From positions 186,001 through 250,000 of the forward strand of contig NZ_JGYX01000001.1 in the NCBI RefSeq assembly GCF_000741215.1: DNA of 64,000 bases, given 5' to 3'. Below the pieces are notes generated by a model, which saw nothing but the letters and a program-made list of their open reading frames with translations, ran no database searches and was not told the DNA's origin. The translations under genes and the position numbers were made by a program. Source of the DNA: Bifidobacterium pullorum subsp. gallinarum (GTDB lineage: Bacteria > Actinomycetota > Actinomycetes > Actinomycetales > Bifidobacteriaceae). Of the stretch, positions 28,010 to 35,701 are shown in pieces (position 1 is the stretch's first letter; each line of letters begins with the position of its first letter).

Positions 28010-28552
28010 ATGCTGGTGGTATTTTTCTCACGTCCCGGCGAGAACTTCAATGTCGGCGTCGTCGCCGAAGGCAGCACCGCCAAGCTGGCGCACATCGTGG
28101 CGGAGTCGACCGGCGCGCCGATGGTGCGCATCGTGCCGGACCAGCCGTATCCGACCGGCTACGATGACGCCAAGCAAATCATCCAGCACGAATTGGAGAC
28201 GCAGGCTCGCCCCGCAATCAGGCTGGAGGCCTTGGCGTCGGAGCCGTTCGACGCGGAGCAGGCCATCGCCGCGGCCGACCGCATCGCGCTCGGCTACCCG
28301 ATCTGGTGCGGATCCCTGCCGATGCCGGTACGCACGTTCCTGGACGAGCATGACCTGGGAGGCAAGACGATTCTGCCGTTCTGCACCAATGAGGGCAGCG
28401 GGCTGGCCCGTACGGTGGACGAGCTGCGCGACGCACTGCCCGACAGTGACATCCGCCCCGGTCTGCCGGTTCTCGGTTCGACGGTCCAGCACGACCCCAC
28501 CTGCGCCAGGGCCGCCGTCGCCGTATGGCTTGACGACCATTCCTCCCGCTGA
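28010..28552 (+). CDS. flavodoxin-family protein
   Basis: The 180-residue protein opens MLVVFFSRPGENFNVG, the FMN phosphate-binding loop of the Flavodoxin_4 group, and has IALGYPIWCGSLPMPVRTFL and LPFCTNEGSGLARTVDEL. It is probably an FMN-dependent electron carrier or reductase. An AGGAGGG site lies 8 bp before the ATG at 28010. The gene is bracketed by two almost identical tRNA-Asn cassettes, and its 5' region starts right after the first tRNA terminator. Confidence 0.9.
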   Translation: MLVVFFSRPGENFNVGVVAEGSTAKLAHIVAESTGAPMVRIVPDQPYPTGYDDAKQIIQHELETQARPAIRLEALASEPFDAEQAIAAADRIALGYPIWCGSLPMPVRTFLDEHDLGGKTILPFCTNEGSGLARTVDELRDALPDSDIRPGLPVLGSTVQHDPTCARAAVAVWLDDHSSR

Positions 28553-28655
28553 CGACGGCCTGCGCCCGCTCGTCCCGACCAACAAGACGGAAGGAACCGC
28601 CGCGGCCATACGCAGCGCCAACGACAGACCGGAGACAGGACCGACATGCCGTGAT

Positions 28656-28683
28656 TTGCATTCACGGGAAAAAGGGATAAACT
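28656..28683 (+). promoter_or_regulatory. promoter of tRNA-Asn copy 2
   Basis: TTGCAT (28656-28661), 16 bp, TAAACT (28678-28683). Its distance to the start of the repeated segment equals that in copy 1, although the sequence differs. Confidence 0.6.
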
Positions 28684-28722
28684 TTATATCTTGTGCGCGG
28701 CAGTTCGCCGGGCGCGGAACAT

Positions 28723-28795
<73 letters not shown>

Positions 28796-28803
28796 CCACA
28801 ACG

Positions 28804-28831
28804 AAAGGCCATCTCCCGGGAGATGGCCTTT
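28804..28831 (+). terminator. terminator of tRNA-Asn copy 2
   Basis: Same AAAGGCCATCTCCC/GGGAGATGGCCTTT hairpin as in copy 1. Confidence 0.85.
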
Positions 28832-28840
28832 CGCATATCC

Positions 28841-28889
28841 CGGCATCCGTGTCTGCGCCAGCGCCGTGCCGGCGCAGACACGGATGCCG
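28841..28889 (-). repeat. perfect 19-bp inverted repeat after tsaD
   Basis: CGGCATCCGTGTCTGCGCC (28841-28859) and GGCGCAGACACGGATGCCG (28871-28889) pair perfectly around 11 nt. It begins 4 bp past the tsaD stop and has no U-tract. It is likely the 3' end structure of the tsaD operon, shared with the convergent tRNA-Asn side. Confidence 0.8.
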
Positions 28890-28893
28890 ACGC

Positions 28894-29937
28894 TCACATG
28901 CAGATGCGGTCCAACGGCATGGCCGAATCAATCGGGAAATCAGGCGATGATGGAGCCACACCGGCCTCCACCAGATTCACGCCCAACATGGCGACCATCG
29001 CACCGTTGTCAGTGCAGAGTCTAAGCTCCGGCACACGCACCTCAACGCCATGTTCGGCCCCGACCTCCAACAGTTTGGCGCGCAACTGGGAGTTGGCCGA
29101 AAAGCCGCCGCCCACGATCAGCGTGCGCGAACCGTACTGCTCGCAGCCGCGCATCGCCTTCCTGGCCAATACAGTGGCCACCGAATCCGCCAAGGACGCG
29201 CACACGTCATCCACCGGGATATCCATGCCCCGATCCTGCCGTTCCTCAATCCACCTGGCTACAGCGGTCTTGACGCCGGAGAAGCTGAAGTCGTACGGGT
29301 GTTCGCGGCCGGCCTTGCCCTGCGTCAATCCTTGCGGCACCGCGATGGCATGCGGGTCGCCCGCCTGCGCGTGCCGGTCGATGTGGGGGCCTCCCGGGTA
29401 CGGGAAGCCCAGCAGACGGGCCACCTTGTCGAAGCACTCCCCCGCCGCGTCGTCCAGCGTGGTGCCGACCACGTCGATATGCCGCGCCACATCCTCCACA
29501 TGAAGCAGCGAGGTATGCCCGCCGGAGACGATCAGCGCGAGCGTGTCCGGCGGGAACGGACCGAATTGCAGCTGGGTGACGGCGATATGCCCGATGACGT
29601 GGTTGATACCGTAGATGGGCTTGTTCGCCGCCCAGGCCAACGCCTTGGCCCCGGATACGCCCACGGCCAAGCATCCCGCCAGACCGGGGCCGGCGGAGAC
29701 CGCGATCGCGTCCACATCGCCGATGGTCATGTCGGCGTCGGCCAACGCCTTGGAGACCACGGGCACGAACGCCTCGGCGTGGGCGCGCGAGGCGATCTCG
29801 GGGATCACGCCGCCATAGCGGGCATGTTCGTCCATCGACGAGGCCACCACGTTCGACAGGAGTCGCCGCCCACGGACCACGGCCGCGGCCGTTTCGTCGC
29901 AGGTCGACTCGATGCCGAGCACCACCGGTTCACTCAT
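28894..29937 (-). CDS. tsaD: tRNA N6-adenosine threonylcarbamoyltransferase TsaD
   Basis: TsaD transfers threonylcarbamoyl to A37 of ANN-reading tRNAs. The 347-residue protein opens VVLGIESTCDETAAAVV and has the metal motif HVIGH, SGGHTSLLHV and GGGFSANSQLR. Its start overlaps the rimI stop by 8 bp. It is the last gene of the tsaE-tsaB-rimI-tsaD cluster. Both tRNA-Asn genes just downstream encode tRNAs that would be expected t6A substrates, though this proximity may be coincidence. Confidence 0.97.
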   Translation of the reverse strand: MSEPVVLGIESTCDETAAAVVRGRRLLSNVVASSMDEHARYGGVIPEIASRAHAEAFVPVVSKALADADMTIGDVDAIAVSAGPGLAGCLAVGVSGAKALAWAANKPIYGINHVIGHIAVTQLQFGPFPPDTLALIVSGGHTSLLHVEDVARHIDVVGTTLDDAAGECFDKVARLLGFPYPGGPHIDRHAQAGDPHAIAVPQGLTQGKAGREHPYDFSFSGVKTAVARWIEERQDRGMDIPVDDVCASLADSVATVLARKAMRGCEQYGSRTLIVGGGFSANSQLRAKLLEVGAEHGVEVRVPELRLCTDNGAMVAMLGVNLVEAGVAPSSPDFPIDSAMPLDRICM

Positions 29938-30460
29938 GAGCGTTCTCCTCCTGGTTGCGTTGCGGCGCGGCGGCCGCGCTTTGGAATCCGACCGTCCGCG
30001 GGGCGAGGTCGAGCGCCATCGTGTAGGCGTCGACGCCTTCGGGCTGATAGTACCGTTTGCGCAGCCCCATGCGGCGGAATCCATGCCGTTCGTACAGGCG
30101 CAGCGCCGGCCCGTTATCCACCCGGACCTCCAGCAGCATGCGCCGGGCCCCCTGGGCGCGAGCCTGGTCGATCAATGCGGCCAGCAGCCGCGTGGCGACG
30201 CCCTGCCGCTGACAATCGCGTTCCACGCCGATGGTCATCAGTTCGGCGTCGTCCCCGTCATACCAGAATCCGGCATATCCGTGGATGGCCGTATGGTCGG
30301 CATCGTCCACGGCCAGCAGATAGGTGCGCGCGAAGGCGTCAAGTTCCTGCCCGACCGCGTCCCGGCTCCACGCCCCGACGCCGAACAGCTCGTGTTCGAG
30401 TTCGGCGATGCGTGCCACGACGATGCCGCGGTCCACCGTGTTGCATCCGACGATTATCAT
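29930..30460 (-). CDS. rimI: RimI-type ribosomal protein alanine N-acetyltransferase
   Basis: The 176-residue GNAT protein has the acetyl-CoA loop ERDCQRQGVATRLL and the C-terminal NGPALRLYERHGFRR found in RimI. It overlaps tsaB by 4 bp and tsaD by 8 bp; the tsaB-rimI-tsaD order is widespread. The last 25 residues or so (SAAAAPQRNQEENAHE) are not part of the domain. The target, classically ribosomal protein S18, is assumed by family. Confidence 0.92.
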   Translation of the reverse strand: MIIVGCNTVDRGIVVARIAELEHELFGVGAWSRDAVGQELDAFARTYLLAVDDADHTAIHGYAGFWYDGDDAELMTIGVERDCQRQGVATRLLAALIDQARAQGARRMLLEVRVDNGPALRLYERHGFRRMGLRKRYYQPEGVDAYTMALDLAPRTVGFQSAAAAPQRNQEENAHE

Positions 30461-31287
30461 GCGTTCCGCTCCGCCCCGCCATGGTGCAGCACCTGCTTGA
30501 GCGGCTTGGGCACCGACACGTCCGGACGGCGCAGGTACAGCGGCTCCACCGTCCGGCCGTGGCCGGCGTCCCGATGCGCCGTGGCGTGCCGTGCGAACAG
30601 CGCCAGGCCGTCCGCGCCGCAGTCGAACGGCGTCGCATCCGCGACCATGCCGACGGACTCGATGCTTTCCCATGCCGCCGCGTATTTGCCGGCCCCGTGG
30701 CCGATGATATCGACCAGGACGCGGCGTTCCGGCCGTGCCTCGCGCAGCTGTGCGACGGCGGCGTTCACCCGCTCGGCGATATAGTCGGGGTAGTCGATGT
30801 CCATGTCGATCAACGGGCGCATTCCGGGAGCCGTGTCCGGCGCATCGGCGTACAGCGCGCAGTACAGTTGCCGACGGCGCGCATCATTGACGGCCAGCGT
30901 CAGCCGAATGTCGCCTTCCTGCAGCGGCTGGAATGCCGGTATTCCGGCAGGCGCGGCGATCGACGCGTCACGTAGATGCGCGGCCAACTCGTGCTGCGGG
31001 GCGAGGATATCCTGCCCGATCAGCGTGGCGCCAGTGGCGTAAGCGATGGTTTTGGCCGCCACAATGCCGGCGCGCAGTCCGGTGAACGGTGCGGGGCCGA
31101 TGCCGACGACCATCGTGTCGAGATCACGCGGCCGCAGACCGGCTTCGGCGACGGCGCGGGCGATGTTGCTCTGGAGTCGTTCGACATGGGTGCGCGAATC
31201 GGTTTCGATGATCGGCTCGCGTCCGACGATGCCGACCGCCGACCCGTACGAGGTGTCAATCACCAGTGTGCGCGTCACATCCGCCAT
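30457..31287 (-). CDS. tsaB: tRNA threonylcarbamoyladenosine biosynthesis protein TsaB
   Basis: The 276-residue ASKHA-fold partner of TsaD opens TLVIDTSYGSAVGIV and has VGIGPAPFTGLRAGIVAAKT, the typical TsaB region. Start 31287 follows GGAGG. It overlaps rimI by ATGA. It is a scaffold without known catalytic activity in the TsaBDE complex. The frame can be extended upstream but that part overlaps the tsaE end and lacks conservation. Confidence 0.95.
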   Translation of the reverse strand: MADVTRTLVIDTSYGSAVGIVGREPIIETDSRTHVERLQSNIARAVAEAGLRPRDLDTMVVGIGPAPFTGLRAGIVAAKTIAYATGATLIGQDILAPQHELAAHLRDASIAAPAGIPAFQPLQEGDIRLTLAVNDARRRQLYCALYADAPDTAPGMRPLIDMDIDYPDYIAERVNAAVAQLREARPERRVLVDIIGHGAGKYAAAWESIESVGMVADATPFDCGADGLALFARHATAHRDAGHGRTVEPLYLRRPDVSVPKPLKQVLHHGGAERNA

Positions 31288-31376
31288 GCTGCCTCCTGCC
31301 GTTGCCTGTTTGACCATCTCACTGTACAACCCTCCGGCAACGAGGACTATGCGGCGATTCGACGCGGGCGAACACG

Positions 31377-31940
31377 CTAGCGCGGCAATGCCGTCAGACG
31401 GCTGTCCCAGTCGCCTCCGCACGGCGTGATCGTGACGATGCGGGCACCGTCGCTGGTCGGTGCAACGCCGGAATCGTCGTGCGCGGAGGGCCGGCTGATG
31501 CCGATCTCCAGCCGTTCGGGGGCGAGCGCGGCGGCCATCTGTTCGCCCCATTCCATCAGGATGACCGTATGCTCGCCCGGTTCGCCCAGTTCCTCGTCCA
31601 GTCCGAGCGATTCCAGTTCGTCCAGCAGTCGGTCGACGCTGTTCTGTCCGGGTGCGTAGGCGGTGCCGCCCAAGCGGTAGGCGTCCACGTGGATGAGGTG
31701 TGCGGGCGAACCGTCGGCGAAGCGTCCGTCGAGTTCGCGGGCGATGGTGAAGGTCGGGGAGACGATGGGGCCGTCGATGCCCAGTCCACGGCCGAATCCT
31801 TGGGCGAAGGTGGTTTTGCCTGCGCCGAGCGGTCCGGATAGGAGGATGACGTCGCCGCCTGTGGTGATCGAGGCGACGGCCGCGCCCAGTTCGCGCATGG
31901 ATTCCGTGGTTGCGGCGGTGATGGTGAGTGGGGTTGTCAT
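31377..31940 (-). CDS. tsaE: tRNA threonylcarbamoyladenosine biosynthesis ATPase TsaE
   Basis: The 187-residue P-loop ATPase has the Walker A motif GPLGAGKTT, then FGRGLGIDGPIVSPTFTI and IHVDAYRLGG, all hallmark TsaE phrases. It resets the TsaB-TsaD complex after each t6A transfer. It begins just 1 bp after the holA stop and lies 89 bp upstream of tsaB. Confidence 0.95.
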   Translation of the reverse strand: MTTPLTITAATTESMRELGAAVASITTGGDVILLSGPLGAGKTTFAQGFGRGLGIDGPIVSPTFTIARELDGRFADGSPAHLIHVDAYRLGGTAYAPGQNSVDRLLDELESLGLDEELGEPGEHTVILMEWGEQMAAALAPERLEIGISRPSAHDDSGVAPTSDGARIVTITPCGGDWDSRLTALPR

Positions 31941-31941
31941 A

Positions 31942-32916
31942 TCAGTGTTCGCGTCCTTTGCTGCCGATGAGGATGATGGCGCGTTCCAAGGCGTAGACCG
32001 GGTCTCCCCCGTTGGTTTTGCTCTGTTCGTCCGCCCATGCGAGGGTTTGGATGCATCGGCCGAGCCCGGCGGATGTCCATCCGGACAGTTGCCGCATGGC
32101 GATTTTCAGGACGTACGGGTTGGTTTTGGCCTCCGCTTGGGAGATGACGCCGGATTTGACCGCCGAGGCCTTGGCCAAGGTGCGCAGTTTCATGGCCAGT
32201 GCGCCGATCAGGGCGATGGGTTCCGTGCCTTGTTCGATGGTGGATCGCATGGCCACGATGGCGTCGGCGGTGCGTCCCTCCAGGGCGCGGTCGGCCACGG
32301 AGAATCCGCTGACCTGCGGGTCCGCCGTCAGGTACTGGTTGACGCGTTCGATGCCGATGGGATCGTCGTCGAAGTCGAAGCATAGCTGCCCGCACATGGC
32401 GGCCAGTTCGCCGGTGCGCTCGCCCAGGACGGCCACCAGCTGCTGGGCCGCCATGGGGTCCACGCGCCGGTGGCGCCGTTCGAACTGCTGCATGACGAAG
32501 TTGATCTTGGCGTCGGCCTTCTTCAGGTCGGGGACCTTCTCCTCCCGGGCGCCCGCCTTGATGATCAGGTCGTGGATGCGTTTGCCTTTGGTCCCGCCCT
32601 CGTGCTGGCAGATCACCGGGCTGGCGTTGGCGTCGTTGTTGGATTGTCCGCAGTATGCGGCGATGACGTCGCCCAGTTTCTCGTCGGCGTTCTGCAGGTT
32701 GCGGACCACCACGATGGCGCGGTCGGCGAGCAGGGAGGGGCTGACCGCCTCGTCGAAGGCGTACCGGTCGGCGTCGGTGGCGTCCAGTTCCACGACGTCC
32801 GCGTCCGGGTAGGCGTTCAGCGCCTGGTGGGTCAGGTCGCGGACGCGCTGGTCGTTGAGGTAGGAGTCTCCCCCGTAGACGATGGATACCATGGCTTTGG
32901 CTGACGGCTTGGGCAT
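31942..32916 (-). CDS. holA: DNA polymerase III delta subunit HolA
   Basis: HolA is the wrench of the clamp loader, opening the beta clamp. The protein shows SIVYGGDSYLNDQRVRDL, VVRNLQNAD and a delta-type C-terminal helical domain. I prefer the start at 32916 (324 residues): it follows a GGAGAG site and lies just after the comEC stop; an in-frame ATG at 32946 would overlap comEC by 25 bp. comEC-holA is a frequent pairing. Confidence 0.92.
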   Translation of the reverse strand: MPKPSAKAMVSIVYGGDSYLNDQRVRDLTHQALNAYPDADVVELDATDADRYAFDEAVSPSLLADRAIVVVRNLQNADEKLGDVIAAYCGQSNNDANASPVICQHEGGTKGKRIHDLIIKAGAREEKVPDLKKADAKINFVMQQFERRHRRVDPMAAQQLVAVLGERTGELAAMCGQLCFDFDDDPIGIERVNQYLTADPQVSGFSVADRALEGRTADAIVAMRSTIEQGTEPIALIGALAMKLRTLAKASAVKSGVISQAEAKTNPYVLKIAMRQLSGWTSAGLGRCIQTLAWADEQSKTNGGDPVYALERAIILIGSKGREH

Positions 32917-32921
32917 ACTGT

Positions 32922-34712
32922 TCAATCTCTCCGCATCGCTGGACATTTCCCCCGGTTGTCCGGGCTGTGATCCGCCCGGTCATCCCATGAGCCGAACACC
33001 TTGGGGGTCTGGTTGATCCATAGGCCGATCCGTTCGTACCGGTTCCGCATCGCCTGCCATGGTTCGCCCGGTTCGTCGGCGCGTGCCTGCAGCCGTCTCC
33101 CGTTGGCGCGCCATCGGCCCACGGCAGCCACCAGCACCGCGATAGCCGCCTCCGCGCCCAGCACGCTCACGGCGCCGGTCACACCATCGGCCCACGGCAG
33201 CGTCATGCGGTCGTCGCCACCCAGCCACATGGCGCAGCATTCCATGACCTTGGTCCCCCACCCGGCGACCCATGCCAATGCGCCGCCCACGGGCGGGCAG
33301 CACCACGCCGTCAGCAGACCGGCCAGGCCGGTCATGGTGGCGGCCCCGACCACCGGGGACACGATCAGGTTGGCGGGCACGGACATCAGCGGGATGGCGG
33401 GCTCCATCAGGATCTGCACCGGCAGCGTGCAGCATTGCGCCGCAACGGTCAGGGCCACCGCCTCCGCCACGATCGCGGGCAGGAACCGTTCCAGTCGTGC
33501 CGCGATCGCACCCGTGCAGGTGATGATGCCGAACACCGCCGCGCAGGAGAGCGCGAACCCGTAGCTTGCGGCCATATCTGGACGCGCCACGATTACAGCA
33601 ACCGCCGTCCAGCACAGGGCGCTCATCGCCTGCGGACGGCGCCCCGCGGCCGTGGCCGCGGCTGTGAGACACCCCATGATCAGCGCCCTGGTCACCGAAT
33701 CCGAGGGGAACATCAGCGCCGACAGCCCCAGATATGCGCCCACGGTGGCGACCGCCACCACATACCGGTGGGCGAGCAGCCGCGCGCACAGGCGGCGCAC
33801 CAACGCCGCCACCAACACGAAATGGCCTCCTGAAACCGCCATGAGATGCATGATCCCCGAGCGGCGGAACCGCTCTTCCAGCTGACCGGCATAGGTGGCG
33901 TCGATTTCGGAGGCTCCCCCGGACCGTGCGGCGTACCGTTCCGATCCCAGCACGCCGATGGTCAGTCCCGGCACCAGCACCCTGGCTTGATCGGATAGGT
34001 CGTCCGTAGCCGCGAAGAACGCCTCCTGCATATGCGCCACGATGCGGGACCCCAACGGCGGCGCCAATGCCAGCTGTGCGCCGTGCGCGTCATCGAGGGT
34101 CAACCGCACCCGCTGCCCGCCGAACTTGTTCTCCGCCAGATGTCCGGAGAACCGGTAGCGCGCATCGCGGGCCAGCGCGGCGCACTGCTCACCCGAGGCG
34201 TAGAGCCGCACATCCACGGAGGTGACCATATCCACCCCGTCGATCGTCACCCGGGTCAGTCGCGCCTCGCTTTGGCAATCCGCCTCGAATGTGTCGGCCA
34301 CCGTCACCGGGGCGCGCACCGTGCCCTGTATCACGGCATGGACCGGACCATCGCGCACGCGAACCGACACCGGGTCATGCCAGACGACGGCGTTCACGCA
34401 CCAGGTGGATACGCACGCGGTCAGCGCGGCGCAGCACACCATCGTCGTCATCCACACTGTGGCACGCGTCGGCCGCCAACACCCACGCATGACCGCGATT
34501 CCCACGCCCACGCCCGCGGCCGCGCCGAACGCCCCGGCCGCCAACACCCAGCCGATACCGACGTCCGTCCACCAACCATCGGCGGCCGGTTCCATCACGG
34601 CGGCGAACAGCCACCGGGTGCCCAGAGCGGCCGCCCAGACCGTCAACGCCACCGGCAGCATCCGCCAATCACGGCTGCCCTGCTCCCTCCGTCCGCATCC
34701 GTCCATCCGCAT
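32922..34712 (-). CDS. comEC: ComEC-like DNA-uptake channel protein
   Basis: The 596-residue protein has multiple membrane spans and a Competence-domain core with HLMAVSGGHFVLVAALVRRL and LSALMFPSDSVTRALIMG. No metallo-beta-lactamase DNA-processing domain follows the membrane part, giving the shorter actinobacterial form. It should conduct single-stranded DNA across the membrane. Its ATG at 34712 overlaps the comEA stop by one base (TGATG); a GTG at 34715 is also possible. Natural competence is not well shown for bifidobacteria, so function is by family. Confidence 0.9.
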   Translation of the reverse strand: MRMDGCGRREQGSRDWRMLPVALTVWAAALGTRWLFAAVMEPAADGWWTDVGIGWVLAAGAFGAAAGVGVGIAVMRGCWRPTRATVWMTTMVCCAALTACVSTWCVNAVVWHDPVSVRVRDGPVHAVIQGTVRAPVTVADTFEADCQSEARLTRVTIDGVDMVTSVDVRLYASGEQCAALARDARYRFSGHLAENKFGGQRVRLTLDDAHGAQLALAPPLGSRIVAHMQEAFFAATDDLSDQARVLVPGLTIGVLGSERYAARSGGASEIDATYAGQLEERFRRSGIMHLMAVSGGHFVLVAALVRRLCARLLAHRYVVAVATVGAYLGLSALMFPSDSVTRALIMGCLTAAATAAGRRPQAMSALCWTAVAVIVARPDMAASYGFALSCAAVFGIITCTGAIAARLERFLPAIVAEAVALTVAAQCCTLPVQILMEPAIPLMSVPANLIVSPVVGAATMTGLAGLLTAWCCPPVGGALAWVAGWGTKVMECCAMWLGGDDRMTLPWADGVTGAVSVLGAEAAIAVLVAAVGRWRANGRRLQARADEPGEPWQAMRNRYERIGLWINQTPKVFGSWDDRADHSPDNRGKCPAMRRD

Positions 34713-35497
34713 CACCGCACCACCACCTGATCCCGCATCCTCTCCAGGGTTTTGGGGCCGATACCGGAGACTTCCAGCAGTTGATCGACGCTGCTGAACC
34801 GCCCCACCTGCGAGCGATAGTCGAGGATGCGCTGTGCGATGGCCGGTCCGACGCCGGTGATGGTGTCCAGCTGTTCGAGTGAGGCGGTGTTCAGGTCGAT
34901 CCGTCCCTGCTCGTCGATGCCCGGAGCGGCGCCGCCGGCATCCGGATCGGAGGGCTCCGGGGTTTGCGCGCCGCCGGACGACGCGTCGTACGATTCGCCG
35001 GACAAGTCGTCGGATGCGACGTCCTGCGACTCGCCATTGCCGGACGCGGACGCACCGTCCCCGGATGTTTCCTCACCGAATGCCCTCTCTTGGGCGGCAT
35101 CGGAGGACCGGTCCCGGCGCTCTATGGAGGCTTCCTGCTCCCGGTAGGCGGCGTAGTGCAGCGATTGACGGACGAGCAGGGTCAGGCTGGTGCTCAGTGC
35201 GCAGCACAGCAGCAGGACGACGATCAGCGCGTGCACCGGCTTGACCGTCAGCCGCGGGCAATCACGGCGGAACCGTGATGTCAGCTCGTCGTCATCGAGG
35301 CGGTCCGTCGGCTGCACCCCGGTCAGACCCGTGAGTCGCACGCGTCCCGTGCCATGCGCCTGTTCACGCGCGATGCCGCGCACGGCATCCGGTTGCGGGC
35401 ATGACGGCGGTCTGGGCGGCGAGAGCAGCCGTTCGCGCGGCTCCAAGGCGTCCAGTCGTCCCATCGCCGGTGATATGCCGGCATCCGTTCTCCGCAT
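34712..35497 (-). CDS. comEA: ComEA-like helix-hairpin-helix DNA receptor
   Basis: The 261-residue protein has a cytoplasmic N-terminus of about 90 residues, one membrane segment (VHALIVVLLLCCALSTSLTL), a long Ser/Asp/Gly-rich linker and a C-terminal double helix-hairpin-helix (IDLNTASLEQLDTITGVGPA, then LLEVSGIGPKTLERM). The SLBB domain commonly seen between anchor and HhH is not recognisable. It would hold incoming double-stranded DNA outside the cell. It is coupled to comEC. A conserved upstream element lies 30 bp before the start. Confidence 0.88.
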   Translation of the reverse strand: MRRTDAGISPAMGRLDALEPRERLLSPPRPPSCPQPDAVRGIAREQAHGTGRVRLTGLTGVQPTDRLDDDELTSRFRRDCPRLTVKPVHALIVVLLLCCALSTSLTLLVRQSLHYAAYREQEASIERRDRSSDAAQERAFGEETSGDGASASGNGESQDVASDDLSGESYDASSGGAQTPEPSDPDAGGAAPGIDEQGRIDLNTASLEQLDTITGVGPAIAQRILDYRSQVGRFSSVDQLLEVSGIGPKTLERMRDQVVVR

Positions 35498-35526
35498 GGT
35501 TCCACGATGCCGCCGGAACCACTTGG

Positions 35527-35577
35527 AAGTCCAGCGCCGCCGGGCGATGTGGTCGAACGATTCCGGTTATCCACCGC
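35527..35577 (-). promoter_or_regulatory. upstream element shared with the M23 gene (copy B)
   Basis: Plus-strand order: AAGTCCAG (35527-35534), 8 bp, GGCGATGTGGTCGAAC (35543-35558), 6 bp, GGTTATCCACCGC (35565-35577). It matches copy A at 27718-27769 in 36 of 37 core bases. It lies in the comEA promoter region. Confidence 0.55.
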
Positions 35578-35617
35578 CACTCCCGCCGGACGGTCGGCGT
35601 CACGCCCGCGTATACGG

Positions 35618-35655
35618 CGGTGGGCGGCCTCCCGTGCCCGGAAGGCCGCCCACCG
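35618..35655 (-). terminator. hairpin after leuS
   Basis: CGGTGGGCGGCCT (35618-35630) and AGGCCGCCCACCG (35643-35655) form a perfect 13-bp stem with a 12-nt loop. No U-tract. It separates leuS from comEA. Confidence 0.65.
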
Positions 35656-35701
35656 TAGGGTAATGCGGCGGAAGAGGGTATCCCCCTTGCGCCCCGATCG
35701 A

